From NCBI RefSeq assembly GCF_002119685.1, contig NZ_CP021108.1, positions 4,092,001 to 4,156,000 of the forward strand: 64,000 bases of DNA. The letters are read 5' to 3'. The notes under the pieces were generated by a model that saw only the letters and a program-made list of their open reading frames with translations, did no database searches and was not told where the DNA came from. Both the position numbers and the translations under genes were made by a program. Source of the DNA: Bordetella genomosp. 8 (GTDB taxonomy: Bacteria > Pseudomonadota > Gammaproteobacteria > Burkholderiales > Burkholderiaceae_B). This document shows positions 43,472-52,428 of the stretch, piece after piece (the first letter of the stretch is position 1; each line of letters starts with the position of its first letter).

Positions 43472-44221
43472 TCAAACCACCTTCGCTTCGTTCTTCAGTT
43501 TGTCCGCCAGCGTCGCCACGTCCGGCACCTTGATACCGGCCTTGCGCGCGGGCGGCTCGGTCACTTTCAGGGTCTTCAGGCGCGGCGCCGGGTCCACGCC
43601 CAGGTCCTGCGGCGTAACGGTGTCCAGCGTCTTCTTCTTGGCCTTCATGATGTTGGGCAGCGTGACGTAGCGCGGCTCGTTCAGGCGCAGGTCGGTGGTG
43701 ACGATGGCCGGCAGCTTCAGCGACACCGTTTCCAACCCGCCGTCGACTTCACGCGTGACCGTGACCTTGCCGTCGGCGACTTCGACCTTGTTGGCGAAGG
43801 TGGCCTGCGGCCAGTCCAGCAGCGCGGCCAGCATCTGGCCGGTCTGGTTGGCGTCGTCGTCGATGGCCTGCTTGCCCAGGATGACCAACTGGGGCTGCTC
43901 CTTGTCGACCAGGGCCTTCAGCAGCTTGGCCACCGCCAGGGGCTGCAGGTCCGCGTCGGTCTGCACCAGGATGCCGCGATCCGCGCCGATCGCCATCGCC
44001 GTGCGCAGCGTTTCCTGGCACTGCTGCACGCCGCACGATACCGCGACCACTTCGCTGGCAGTGCCCTTTTCCTTGAGCCGGGTGGCCTCTTCCACGGCGA
44101 TTTCGTCGAACGGGTTCATCGACATTTTCACATTGGCGATGTCGACGCCCGTTTGATCGGATTTCACGCGCACCTTGACGTTGTAGTCAACCACGCGTTT
44201 GACCGGTACCAGGACCTTCAT
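43472..44221 (-). CDS. etfB: Electron transfer flavoprotein beta subunit
   Basis: A 249-residue AMP-binding subunit of the electron transfer flavoprotein. [20 protein letters not shown] is the conserved N-terminus, with [16 protein letters not shown] and [19 protein letters not shown] also diagnostic, and a C-terminal clasp for the alpha subunit ([20 protein letters not shown]). TCTGGAGG lies upstream of ATG 44221. Confidence 0.96.
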   Translation of the reverse strand: MKVLVPVKRVVDYNVKVRVKSDQTGVDIANVKMSMNPFDEIAVEEATRLKEKGTASEVVAVSCGVQQCQETLRTAMAIGADRGILVQTDADLQPLAVAKLLKALVDKEQPQLVILGKQAIDDDANQTGQMLAALLDWPQATFANKVEVADGKVTVTREVDGGLETVSLKLPAIVTTDLRLNEPRYVTLPNIMKAKKKTLDTVTPQDLGVDPAPRLKTLKVTEPPARKAGIKVPDVATLADKLKNEAKVV

Positions 44222-44294
44222 CCAGCAGCCTCCAGAGATAATCGAATAATTGAACGCCGCACGAAGAGCCGCGACGCCCTGCGGGAACCGCCTG

Positions 44295-44300
44295 ATTCTA
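44295..44300 (-). promoter_or_regulatory. Candidate -10 of the etfBA promoter
   Basis: On the minus strand TGTAGAAT gives an extended -10, TAGAAT (44295-44300), about 74 bases before the etfB start. No good -35 is seen at 16-18 bases. The same TAGAAT hexamer precedes rplS and perhaps gyrA in this window. Confidence 0.35.
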
Positions 44301-44353
44301 CAACCTTGCGCAGGGCGGCGCCCCGCGCGCTTTTCACCAGACGGAACGCAGGG

Positions 44354-45277
44354 CTACAGCCGCGCCAGTTCGCGGATATGCGCGACCGCGCTGCGGCCCA
44401 GCGCAGACAGGTTGTAGCCGCCTTCCAACATGCTGACCACCCTGCCCCGCGCATGGCGATCGGCCAGTTGCATGATCTGCCCGGTGATCCAGGCATAGTC
44501 GGCCTCGACCAGGCCCAGTTGCCCCAGGTCGTCCTCGCGATGGGCATCGAAGCCGGCCGACACGAGGATCAGCTGGGGACGATGGGCCTCCAGCCGCGGC
44601 AGCCAGACGCGCGTGACGATGTCGCGCACCTCCGCGCCGCCGGTGTACGCGGGCACAGGGACATTGACCATATTGTCCGCGCTGGGCGGCTCGCCCGTGT
44701 TCGGATAGAACGGGTGCTGGAAAATGCCGCACATCAGCACGCGGGCATCGCCGGCGAAGATGTCTTCCGTGCCGTTGCCATGGTGCACGTCGAAGTCGAT
44801 GATGGCGACGCGCTCCAGTCCATGCGCCGCCATGGCGTGATGGGCCGCGACCGCGATGTTGTTGAACAGGCAGAATCCCATCGCCTGGTCCCGGCAGGCG
44901 TGGTGGCCTGGCGGGCGCACCGCGCAAAATGCCGTGGGCGCGTCGCCGGCCATGATGGCATCCACCGCCGCCAGGCCCGCGCCGGCGGCATGCAGCGCCG
45001 CCTCGTAGCTGTGCCGGTTCATCTGGGTGTCCGGATCCAGCGCGCGATAGCCCTCGGCGGGACTGGCCGCGGCCAGCGCATCGACGTAGGCGGCGCTGTG
45101 GGCGCGCAGCAGCGCCACGCGCGGCGCGGGGCCGGCCTCGCGTACGTCCAGGTAAGGCATGATGCCGCTGGCCAGCAGCTGATCCGAGATCGCATCCAGC
45201 CTCTGCGGACATTCCGGATGCCATTCGCCCATTTCATGCAGGCGGCAGGACGGGTGGGTAAGATACAGGGTCTCCAT
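44354..45277 (-). CDS. Histone deacetylase-like amidohydrolase
   Basis: A 307-residue member of the acetoin-utilization/histone-deacetylase zinc amidohydrolase family. The active-site His pair is in AVRPPGHHA (125-126), zinc ligands are in IIDFDVHHGNG (D163, H165) and SAGFDAH (D244), and LEGGYNLSALG carries the conserved Gly-Tyr. In bacteria such enzymes act on acetylated polyamines or small amides; the substrate here is open. The METLYL start at 45277 lacks a ribosome site; GTG 45304 would add nine residues and overlap mltB. It is divergent from mltB. Confidence 0.85.
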   Translation of the reverse strand: METLYLTHPSCRLHEMGEWHPECPQRLDAISDQLLASGIMPYLDVREAGPAPRVALLRAHSAAYVDALAAASPAEGYRALDPDTQMNRHSYEAALHAAGAGLAAVDAIMAGDAPTAFCAVRPPGHHACRDQAMGFCLFNNIAVAAHHAMAAHGLERVAIIDFDVHHGNGTEDIFAGDARVLMCGIFQHPFYPNTGEPPSADNMVNVPVPAYTGGAEVRDIVTRVWLPRLEAHRPQLILVSAGFDAHREDDLGQLGLVEADYAWITGQIMQLADRHARGRVVSMLEGGYNLSALGRSAVAHIRELARL

Positions 45278-45286
45278 GGGAAGATT

Positions 45287-46678
45287 ATGTTCACCTGTCG
45301 GCACTTACTGCAACTCGGCTTGATCGCGGCCCTACTGACGGGCTGCTCCTCCGCCCAGAACCGCGTGGATCCGGATACCCAACTGAATGCAGGCGCCCAG
45401 CCTGGAACGGCCTCCCGCGGCATGTTGGCGGATGGCTCGGTGGCACGCGTGCGCATCGGGCCGCCGCCCGGCGTGGGCTCGGCTTCGACGATAGGCAGCG
45501 AAGGCGGCGCCGTGCTCGACAGTGAACAGCGGTCCGCCGTCGCGGCGCCTGACGGGACCATGCGTGCGGATGTGCAGGCCTTCATCCAGCAATTGAGCGC
45601 CGAACGCGGCCTGCCCGCGCCCCAGCTGACCGGCGCCCTGGCCGACGCCCGCTACAGTCCCACGGTGGCGCGACTGATCGCGCCGCCGCCTGGGCGCAAG
45701 GTCGTGCGCAGTTGGATCACCTATCGCTCTCGCGTCGTGGAGCCCAAGCGCATCGGCTGGGGGGTGGAATTCTGGCGTGAGAACGCCGACGCGCTCAACC
45801 AGGCGGCCCAGCGTTTCGGCGTGCCGCCGGCCATCATCGTCGGCATCATCGGCGTGGAAACGCTATACGGCCGCAATATGGGGAATTTCCGCGTGCTGGA
45901 TGCCCTGTCCACGCTGGCCTTCGACTATCCCGACCCGTCCAAGCCCGAACGCGCGCAGATGTTCCGCTCCCAACTGGCGGATTTCCTGACGCTGGCCATG
46001 CAGGGGCGGTTGGACCTGCAAACCCAGGGCTCCTATGCGGGCGCCATCGGCATGCCGCAGTTCATGCCGGGCAGCATCATGCGCTATGCCGTGGACGGCG
46101 ACGGCAGCGGCCATATCGATCTGACCAACAATCCGCGCGACGCCATCCTCTCGGTCGGCAACTTCCTGATGGAGCATGGCTGGGAACGCGGCCGGCCGGT
46201 ATTCGCGCCGGTGGCGCTGCCGCCCGATGCCGGCAAGCTGGTCGACGGCGGCCTCGCGCCGACCCATACCTGGCCGCAATTGCAGGCCGCCGGCGCGACC
46301 GTGCGCGGTACGGGGATGACGACGGGGATGACGCGTACCTCGGGGATGGACAATGCCTGGCAGCAGGGCATGCTGGGCGTCATCGACCTGCCGGAAGAAT
46401 CGGCCGGCACGGCGGAATACCGTACAGGCACGGTGAACTTCTTCGCCCTGACCCAGTACAACCACAGCTACTTCTACGCCACATCGGTCGCCGACCTGGG
46501 AGCAGCCATCCAGGCCAGGATGAATGGTGTCGCGGGGTGGCCGGCTGAGGTGCGCCCGGCTGAGGGGCGGCCGGCTGAGGGGCGGCCGGCTGAGGTGCGC
46601 CCGGCTGAGGCGCAACCCGCCGAGGTGCTATCAGGTCAGCCAGTGTCCGCTCAGTTGAACACGCCGGTCGACAGGTAG
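45287..46678 (+). CDS. mltB: Membrane-bound lytic murein transglycosylase B
   Basis: A 463-residue lipoprotein that cleaves peptidoglycan glycan strands. The signal LGLIAALLTGC puts the lipid Cys at 20. After a low-complexity linker, the SLT_2-type domain begins near 95 and has the catalytic Glu 191 in IIGVETLYGR, then GSYAGAIGMPQFMPGS and DGDGSGHIDLTN. The C-terminal 45 residues are unusual: six 5-residue repeats PAE(V/G)R and a short tail. Only 9 bases separate its start from that of the divergent deacetylase-like gene, and the last 28 bases overlap the cysM end on the other strand. A frame upstream of 45287 is open but antisense to other genes. Confidence 0.92.
   Translation: MFTCRHLLQLGLIAALLTGCSSAQNRVDPDTQLNAGAQPGTASRGMLADGSVARVRIGPPPGVGSASTIGSEGGAVLDSEQRSAVAAPDGTMRADVQAFIQQLSAERGLPAPQLTGALADARYSPTVARLIAPPPGRKVVRSWITYRSRVVEPKRIGWGVEFWRENADALNQAAQRFGVPPAIIVGIIGVETLYGRNMGNFRVLDALSTLAFDYPDPSKPERAQMFRSQLADFLTLAMQGRLDLQTQGSYAGAIGMPQFMPGSIMRYAVDGDGSGHIDLTNNPRDAILSVGNFLMEHGWERGRPVFAPVALPPDAGKLVDGGLAPTHTWPQLQAAGATVRGTGMTTGMTRTSGMDNAWQQGMLGVIDLPEESAGTAEYRTGTVNFFALTQYNHSYFYATSVADLGAAIQARMNGVAGWPAEVRPAEGRPAEGRPAEVRPAEAQPAEVLSGQPVSAQLNTPVDR
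46541..46630. repeat. 15-base tandem repeat (6 units) at the mltB 3' end
   Basis: Six units of CCGGCTGAGGNGCNN follow one another without gaps: two of CCGGCTGAGGTGCGC, two of CCGGCTGAGGGGCGG, one of CCGGCTGAGGCGCAA and a diverged CCCGCCGAGGTGCTA. The unit length keeps the frame and encodes PAEVR-type repeats. Such arrays can vary in copy number between strains. Confidence 0.9.
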
Positions 46679-47562
46679 CGGTCGCCGCGGTCGCACACGA
46701 TGAAAACGATGGTGGCGTTTTCCACGCGTTCGGCCACGCGCAGCGCGGCCACCAGCGCCCCCGCCGAGGAAATGCCGCCGAATATGCCCTCTTCCGCCGC
46801 CAGGCGGCGGGCCATGGCTTCGGCGTCGGACTGCTTGATATTCTCGTAGGCATCCACGCGGCTGCGATCGAAAATGGCCGGCAGATAGGCTTCCGGCCAT
46901 TTGCGTATGCCCGGAATCTGCGAGCCTTCCTCGGGTTGCGCGCCGATGATCTGGATCGCCGGGTTGCGCGCCTTCAGGTACTGGGACACGCCCATGATGG
47001 TGCCGGTCGTGCCCATGGCGCTGACGAAATGGGTGATGCCGCCGTCGGTCTGCGTCCACAGTTCCGGGCCCGTGCCTTCGACGTGCGCGCGCGGATTGTC
47101 CGGATTGGCGAACTGGTCCAGCACCTTGCCCTTGCCTTCGCTCTGCATGGCCATGGCCAGGTCGCGGGCGTACTCCATGCCGCCCTTGTCGGCCGGCGTC
47201 AGGATCAGCTCGGCCCCGTAGGCGGTCATGGCGGCACGCCGTTCCACCGACAGGTTGTCCGGCATGATCAGGATCATTCGATAGCCGCGCATGGCGGCAA
47301 CCATCGCCAGCGCGATGCCGGTGTTGCCGCTGGTGGCCTCGATCAAGGTGTCGCTCGGCTTGATTTCACCGCGCGCCTCGGCGTGGCGGATCATGGACAG
47401 GGCGGGACGGTCCTTCACCGAGCCGGCGGGATTGTTGCCTTCCAGCTTGGCCAGGATCAGGTTGCCGCGGGCGGCGTTGCCGTCGCCCGGGATGCGTTGC
47501 AGGCGGACCAGCGGCGTGTTGCCGACGGTCTGTTCCACGGTGGGATAGGTGACTTGGTTCAT
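46651..47562 (-). CDS. cysM: Cysteine synthase B (CysM)
   Basis: A 303-residue PLP-dependent O-acetylserine sulfhydrylase. The PLP lysine is in NNPAGSVKDRPALSM, SGNTGIALAMVAAMRGY is the substrate loop, and GTTGTIMGVSQYL binds the cofactor phosphate. The B isoform can use thiosulfate as well as sulfide. It is convergent with mltB, and its stop codon lies within the mltB gene. It supplies cysteine from the sulfide produced by the sulfate-reduction pathway at 12-19 kb. Confidence 0.94.
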   Translation of the reverse strand: MNQVTYPTVEQTVGNTPLVRLQRIPGDGNAARGNLILAKLEGNNPAGSVKDRPALSMIRHAEARGEIKPSDTLIEATSGNTGIALAMVAAMRGYRMILIMPDNLSVERRAAMTAYGAELILTPADKGGMEYARDLAMAMQSEGKGKVLDQFANPDNPRAHVEGTGPELWTQTDGGITHFVSAMGTTGTIMGVSQYLKARNPAIQIIGAQPEEGSQIPGIRKWPEAYLPAIFDRSRVDAYENIKQSDAEAMARRLAAEEGIFGGISSAGALVAALRVAERVENATIVFIVCDRGDRYLSTGVFN

Positions 47563-47721
47563 GAGTCAACTATAACGCCGTGGCCGGGAAAGACCCGAAA
47601 GCCCCCACGCCCTCGTAGGAAGCAGGCCGGGGACGCGAGGGTGGGCCTGGCCCCGGGGGATCAGCTCGGGAATGCGGGAGCGGTCCTGGTCCCGCGGACG
47701 CGGTAGGCCTGCTCCCGGGGA

Positions 47722-48249
47722 TCAGCGCGGGCCGCGCTGCGGCGACCGGGCCGCGGGCCCATCCTTGGCCGTGCGGCCACCGGAAGCCGCGCCCGGCGCG
47801 GGACGGACGCCCGCGCCGGCCCCGGCGCCCTGGCCCGGCCCCGGGCGCGCGCCAGCGGCTCCCGTGCCTGGCCCCACGCTGAGCCCGGCGGCCTGCAATG
47901 CCTGGGCCTTGCGCGGACCGATGCCCCGCACGCGATCGGACAGGTCTTCCATCGACTCGAAACGCCCGCCGCGTTCACGCTCCTTGACGATGGTTTCCGC
48001 GGTCTTGGGACCGACGCCGCGGATGGTCCGCAACTGGTCGACGCTGGCGCTGTTCACGTCCATCGCGTGGGCCGGCAGGACCGCCAGGGCAAGGCCGGCC
48101 GCCAGGGCCAGCCGGCCCAGCGCGTTCGGCCAGCGTCCGCGCCGCGCAGCAGGCGCGCCGGGCGTGCCTGGCAAACTGGGCGCACCGGGCGCGGTGCCGC
48201 ACGGGGGCGGCTGGACAGTCGCCACGGGGTTGTACAGGAAAGGATTCAT
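47722..48249 (-). CDS. ComEA-like helix-hairpin-helix DNA-binding protein
   Basis: A 175-residue protein with an N-terminal Pro/Ala/Gly-rich part, a hydrophobic segment (LGRLALAAGLALAVLPAHA) that could be a late signal peptide, then the ComEA-type HhH domain MDVNSASVDQLRTIRGVGPK...IVKERERGGRFESMEDLSDRV. After it comes a long Gly/Ala/Pro/Arg-rich tail. ATG 48249 has GGAGG 5 bases upstream and is preferred over ATG 48309. The domain binds double-stranded DNA in natural transformation systems, but no other competence genes are nearby. Confidence 0.82.
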   Translation of the reverse strand: MNPFLYNPVATVQPPPCGTAPGAPSLPGTPGAPAARRGRWPNALGRLALAAGLALAVLPAHAMDVNSASVDQLRTIRGVGPKTAETIVKERERGGRFESMEDLSDRVRGIGPRKAQALQAAGLSVGPGTGAAGARPGPGQGAGAGAGVRPAPGAASGGRTAKDGPAARSPQRGPR

Positions 48250-48411
48250 GGAGCCTCCGGACAGCGTAAAGGCGTTGATGGGCGGCGTCTGAAACGCCGG
48301 ACCCATCATCGCTCGCCGCTATCCGGGGCGGCGCGGGAGTGAACGGAAAGGTCCACCCGCGTATCTACCCACACCCCGCCACGATGCCGGCGCGGGACGT
48401 CTGCGGATGCC

Positions 48412-49401
48412 TCAGCCCCGCGCGCGCCAGTAGCGCACGTATTCCGCCACGCCGGTCTGCACGTCCCGCATGGGTTGGTCGAAGCCGGCACCGCGCAGCC
48501 TGCTGGTATCGGCCTGGGTGTAGCTCTGGTATCGCCCCTTCAGGTCGTCCGGAAAGGGGATATAGCGGATCAAGCCCTGGCTGACCAGTTGTTCCAGCGG
48601 CAACGGCGCTTCGCCGCGCTCTTCGCGCAGGCTGTTGACCACGGCCATGGCCACGTCGTTGAACGGCTGGGCACGTCCGGTACCGCAGTTGAAGATGCCC
48701 GAGGTCTTGGGGTTGTCCAGGAAATGCAGGTTCACCGCCACCACGTCTTCGACCGAGATGAAGTCCCGGCTCTGGCCGCCATCGGGGTAGCCGTCCCAGC
48801 CCGCGAACAGGCGCACGTGCCCTTCCGCCAGGAACTGGTTCATGTTGTGGAAAGCCACGGACGCCATGCGGCCCTTGTGCTGCTCGTGCGGCCCGTAGAC
48901 ATTGAAATAGCGCAGCCCGACCACCTGCGCCGTCAGGGTAGCCATGCGCGTGCGCAGCACCTGGTCGAACAGCAGCTTGGAATAGCCATAGACGTTCAGC
49001 GGCCGTTCGTTGACGGGGTCTTCGGCATACACCGACGACCCGCCATAGGTGGCGGCCGACGATGCGTACAGGAAAGGCACGCATTCGGACTGGCAATAGT
49101 CGAACAACTCCAGCGTGACGCGGTAGTTGTTGTCCATCATGTACTTGCCGTTGCGCTCGGTCGTATCGGAGCAAGCGCCCTGGTGGAACACCGCGCGGAT
49201 GTTCGGCAATGCGCGCCGGCCGACCAGTTCCCGGAAGTAGTCCTTGTCCATGTAGTCCGCGATACGGCAATCCGCCAGATTGACGAACTTGTCGCCATCC
49301 GACAGGTCGTCGACCGCGATGATGTCCTGGATGCCGCGCCGGTTCAGTCCGCGGACCAGATTGCTGCCGATGAAGCCGGCCGCGCCGGTAACCACGATCA
49401 T
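48412..49401 (-). CDS. hldD: ADP-L-glycero-D-manno-heptose 6-epimerase
   Basis: A 329-residue short-chain dehydrogenase-type epimerase that makes ADP-L-glycero-D-manno-heptose for the lipopolysaccharide core. [18 protein letters not shown] is the NAD(P) site, [12 protein letters not shown] gives the Tyr-x3-Lys pair, and [18 protein letters not shown] is a family motif. ATG 49401 overlaps the rfaE stop by 4 bases. Confidence 0.96.
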   Translation of the reverse strand: MIVVTGAAGFIGSNLVRGLNRRGIQDIIAVDDLSDGDKFVNLADCRIADYMDKDYFRELVGRRALPNIRAVFHQGACSDTTERNGKYMMDNNYRVTLELFDYCQSECVPFLYASSAATYGGSSVYAEDPVNERPLNVYGYSKLLFDQVLRTRMATLTAQVVGLRYFNVYGPHEQHKGRMASVAFHNMNQFLAEGHVRLFAGWDGYPDGGQSRDFISVEDVVAVNLHFLDNPKTSGIFNCGTGRAQPFNDVAMAVVNSLREERGEAPLPLEQLVSQGLIRYIPFPDDLKGRYQSYTQADTSRLRGAGFDQPMRDVQTGVAEYVRYWRARG

Positions 49402-50336
49402 GACAATTCTCCCAATTCCTTCGCGGTGACGGTCGATGTGCCCAGCTTGCCGACCACCACGCCGCCGGCGCGGTTGGCCCAGCGCATGGCTTGCGGCCAG
49501 GGCATGCCCACCGCGCGGGTCACCGCCAGCGTGGCCAGCACGGTGTCGCCGGCGCCCGATACGTCGAATACTTCGTGCGCCTGGGCATCGACATGCTCGC
49601 GGCCATCGTCGGTGAACAGGGTCATGCCCTGTTCGGACCGCGTCACCAGCAATGCTTCGAGCTGCAGGCCCGCGCGCAAGGCCTGGGCGCGAGTGGCCAG
49701 GTCGTCTTCCGACGTCCAGCGTCCCACCGCCTGCTGCATTTCCGCCCGGTTCGGCGTCACCAGCGTGGCGCCGCGATAGATATCGTAGTGGTCTCCCTTG
49801 GGATCCACCAGCACCGGCACGCCCGCCCGGCGCGCATGTGCAATCAGTTCCTGGACCCGGCCCAATGCCCCTTTGGCGTAATCCGACAGGACCACGACGT
49901 CGTGGTCCTGCAGATGGCGCTGGAACTCCGCATCCAGCGCGTCCAGCGTGGAGGGCCGCGGCGCTTCCTCGAAATCGACGCGCAGCAGCTGCTGCTGGCG
50001 GCCAAGGACCCGCATTTTCAAGGTGGTGGGATGGCCCGCATCAGCCACCAGGCCCGGCGTGATGCCGGCATCATGCGCCAGGGCATGGATGCGTTCGCCG
50101 GCTTCGTCCGCGCCGATGACGCCGATCAGGGTGGCCTGCCCGCCCAGCGCCGCGACGTTGCGCGCGACGTTGGCGGCGCCGCCCAGGCGGTCCTCGCGGC
50201 GCGCCACCCGGACGATGGGCACGGGAGCCTCGGGCGACACGCGGTCGACCTCGCCGAACCAGTAGCGGTCCAGCATGACGTCACCCACGACAAGGATGCG
50301 GCGACACGAGATGTCGCCAACGGGAAAAGCGGTCAT
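49398..50336 (-). CDS. rfaE: D-glycero-beta-D-manno-heptose-7-phosphate kinase (RfaE domain I)
   Basis: A 312-residue PfkB-family kinase that makes heptose-1,7-bisphosphate. [20 protein letters not shown] and [15 protein letters not shown] are family segments, [14 protein letters not shown] follows, and DVSGAGDTV is the catalytic loop. It lacks the C-terminal nucleotidyltransferase domain of E. coli HldE, so that step (RfaE2) must be coded elsewhere. ATG 50336 overlaps the lapB stop by 4 bases. Confidence 0.95.
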   Translation of the reverse strand: MTAFPVGDISCRRILVVGDVMLDRYWFGEVDRVSPEAPVPIVRVARREDRLGGAANVARNVAALGGQATLIGVIGADEAGERIHALAHDAGITPGLVADAGHPTTLKMRVLGRQQQLLRVDFEEAPRPSTLDALDAEFQRHLQDHDVVVLSDYAKGALGRVQELIAHARRAGVPVLVDPKGDHYDIYRGATLVTPNRAEMQQAVGRWTSEDDLATRAQALRAGLQLEALLVTRSEQGMTLFTDDGREHVDAQAHEVFDVSGAGDTVLATLAVTRAVGMPWPQAMRWANRAGGVVVGKLGTSTVTAKELGELS

Positions 50337-51553
50337 TCCAGTTCTTCCAGACGGCGCGGCGCATAGGTTTCCCATGCGTTGCAACCAGGACATTGCCAAT
50401 AATAGCGTCGCGCCTGGAAGCCGCAGGAACGGCATGCATAGCGGTCCAGGCGCTGCGTGTGTTTATGGATCAGGCTGCGCAACAGGCTGAGGTCGGCGCC
50501 GGGGACCGGGCTGACTTCGCCATCGCCGCCGGGAGCGGCCAGCTCGGCTTCCAGCAGGCGATCCAGGCCCAGCAGCGAGGGATGATGGCGCAAGGCCGAA
50601 CGGGCGAAGGCCCACGCCGGCGCCGCGCCGCGCTGCGCGCGCAGCTCGCGGAACACGACGTTGAACAGATCCAGCGATGGAAACTGGTCGTACTGCTTCT
50701 GCAGCAGGTCCAGCGCAGAGGCCGCGTCGTGGTTGGCCTGGTAGCTGTTGAGCAGGGCTTCCGCGACCAGCCCCGAGTATTCGGGCTCGTCGGTCAGGAT
50801 GGATTCCAGGTGCAGGCGCTCGCGCTTGGCGTCGCCTTCCAACGCCGCCAGCCGGGCGCGCAGCATGGCGATACGGACCAGCGATCCCTTGCTGGGCGAA
50901 CTGGCTTCGGTGACGATGCTGGCCGCGTGGTCGGCGGCGTCGAGCGCGGCCTGCGCCGCGTCGAGGTTGGGAGGCTGCAGCGCCATCGCCTGCTGCGCCA
51001 TTTCGCAGTGGTAATGCACCAGCTGAGGCACGGGTTCATCCACCAGGCCGCGCAGCGTCTTCACGGCATCGATGGCGCGCGGCCAGTCGTGCTCGGATTC
51101 GTAGATCCGGATGAGCGAACGCAGGGCCTGTAGCGAATAGCGGGTATCGCGCAGTTGCTTGAATCCCGCCTCGGCGCGATCCAGCATGCCGGCCTTGAGG
51201 AAATCCTGGGCCAGTTCGTGCTGGGCATGTTCGCGCTCTTCCACCGGCAGGTCAGCCCGGTTGAGCAGGCTCTGGTGCACCCGGATGGCGCGCTCCATCT
51301 CGCCACGGCGGCGGAACAGGCTGCCCAGGGCGAAGTGCAGTTCGGTCGTTTCGGGATCCAGCTTGGCGACTTCGACGAAGGCGTCGATGGCCCGGTCAGG
51401 CTCTTCGTTCAGCAGGAAATTCAGGCCGCGGAAATAGGAATCCGGCAGGACGCGGTTTTCCGACAGCATCTGCCGGATATCGAAGCGCGCGGCCAACCAG
51501 CCGAGCGCGAACAACAGGGGGACGAAAATCAACCACCAGGGTTCAAAATCCAC
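50333..51553 (-). CDS. lapB: Lipopolysaccharide assembly protein LapB
   Basis: A 406-residue inner-membrane TPR protein that works with FtsH to control LpxC and lipopolysaccharide level. WWLIFVPLLFALGWLAARFD anchors it near the N-terminus, FLLNEEPDRAIDAFVEV starts the TPR region, and a C-terminal rubredoxin-like zinc ribbon carries CRSCGF...CPGCNAWET. GTG 51553 is the likely start; a weak TTG further upstream would lengthen it. It follows lapA by 63 bases. Confidence 0.92.
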   Translation of the reverse strand: MDFEPWWLIFVPLLFALGWLAARFDIRQMLSENRVLPDSYFRGLNFLLNEEPDRAIDAFVEVAKLDPETTELHFALGSLFRRRGEMERAIRVHQSLLNRADLPVEEREHAQHELAQDFLKAGMLDRAEAGFKQLRDTRYSLQALRSLIRIYESEHDWPRAIDAVKTLRGLVDEPVPQLVHYHCEMAQQAMALQPPNLDAAQAALDAADHAASIVTEASSPSKGSLVRIAMLRARLAALEGDAKRERLHLESILTDEPEYSGLVAEALLNSYQANHDAASALDLLQKQYDQFPSLDLFNVVFRELRAQRGAAPAWAFARSALRHHPSLLGLDRLLEAELAAPGGDGEVSPVPGADLSLLRSLIHKHTQRLDRYACRSCGFQARRYYWQCPGCNAWETYAPRRLEELE

Positions 51554-51616
51554 GGCGCTCGGCCTCGCAGGGTTGAGATGCGCGCGGCGGCGCGGCAATC
51601 GGGACGGCTACCGGCA

Positions 51617-51940
51617 TCACAGGGGCGACATGGGAGCAATGACCTCCGGCGGCACATTCACGGGCTGGCCGGGCTGGTTGTTCATGGCCGCCTGCACGCG
51701 ATCGAGTTCCTTGCGCAGGCGCACGGCTTCGCGCCGCCGCCGCATGGCCGCGGGCACCGTCAGCAACAGGCCGAATATGGCGCCCACCACGAAAGTGACC
51801 AGCATGACGACGATCAGCGGTACATCGTGCATGATGTAGTCGCCGTAGAAGTTGACCTGGACGGGGTTGGTGTTCTTGAGCGCGAACATCAGCACCGCGA
51901 CAAATACGATGAGTCGCAGCGCCCAGACGAAATAGCGCAT
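51617..51940 (-). CDS. lapA: Lipopolysaccharide assembly protein LapA
   Basis: A 107-residue membrane protein with two hydrophobic helices (LRLIVFVAVLMFALKN; LIVVMLVTFVVGAIFGLLLTV), the DUF1049/LapA arrangement, and a basic coiled-coil-like tail (RRRREAVRLRKELDRVQ). Together with LapB it tunes LpxC turnover. It is preceded by a terminator in the ihfB-lapA gap, so part of its transcription may start independently. Confidence 0.9.
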   Translation of the reverse strand: MRYFVWALRLIVFVAVLMFALKNTNPVQVNFYGDYIMHDVPLIVVMLVTFVVGAIFGLLLTVPAAMRRRREAVRLRKELDRVQAAMNNQPGQPVNVPPEVIAPMSPL

Positions 51941-51996
51941 GGCGCAAACTCCACAGGGTTCAGTACCGGAATTGTAAGCGCGCTTCGCCCGGCGGC

Positions 51997-52024
51997 AAAA
52001 AAAACCGCCGTGAACGGCGGTTTT
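51997..52024 (-). terminator. Rho-independent terminator between ihfB and lapA
   Basis: AAAACCGCCG (52001-52010) and CGGCGGTTTT (52015-52024) form a 10-base perfect stem with a TGAA loop. On the minus strand it is followed by a run of eight T. It is strong and lies 36 bases past the ihfB stop. Confidence 0.88.
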
Positions 52025-52059
52025 CAGGGTATTTCGAGTGACCAGACTGCGGCACGGGA

Positions 52060-52422
52060 TCAAAGCATGGCGTGAGCACCGACGCTCGATACCGAGGCTT
52101 CCACGTTGTCGCCGGAGGCATTCGACGATGCATCGTCGCTGCCGTCCAGGTCGACACGTTCGCGAAGTTCCTTGCCCGCCTTAAAATGCGGCACCTGCTT
52201 GCCAGGCACCAGCACCTGTTCGCCCGACTTCGGATTGCGGCCGATGCGAGGCGAACGCCGCGATAACGAAAAACTGCCGAACCCCCGGATCTCGATGCGT
52301 TGGCCGGCGGCAAGTGCCTGGGCCATCGCGTCGAGTATCGTTTTTACGGCGAAATCGGTATCGCGGGCGGCCAGCGTGGGATAGCGGGCCGCCAAGGCGG
52401 CGATAAGCTCCGACTTGGTCAC
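52060..52422 (-). CDS. ihfB: Integration host factor beta subunit
   Basis: A 120-residue histone-like DNA-bending protein. It starts at GTG 52422 ([15 protein letters not shown]), which lies 6 bases after the rpsA stop. [21 protein letters not shown] and [21 protein letters not shown] are the DNA-binding arms. The C-terminal 25 residues ([20 protein letters not shown]) are an acidic, Ser-rich tail that E. coli IhfB lacks; similar tails occur in related genera, as I recall. Confidence 0.94.
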   Translation of the reverse strand: MTKSELIAALAARYPTLAARDTDFAVKTILDAMAQALAAGQRIEIRGFGSFSLSRRSPRIGRNPKSGEQVLVPGKQVPHFKAGKELRERVDLDGSDDASSNASGDNVEASVSSVGAHAML

Positions 52423-52428
52423 AACGAT

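Noticed and set aside
43304..46678. An open plus-strand frame of 1124 codons that ends as mltB
   Set aside because: Only the last 463 codons (from 45287) are mltB with a lipoprotein signal. The rest is antisense to etfB, etfA and the deacetylase-like gene and lacks any family motif; long antisense frames are expected at this GC content.
47640..47745. Partly repeated GGGGATCAGC(T/G)CGGG around the comEA-like gene end
   Set aside because: Two near-identical short stretches look like a small local duplication in GC-rich sequence; no role can be supported.
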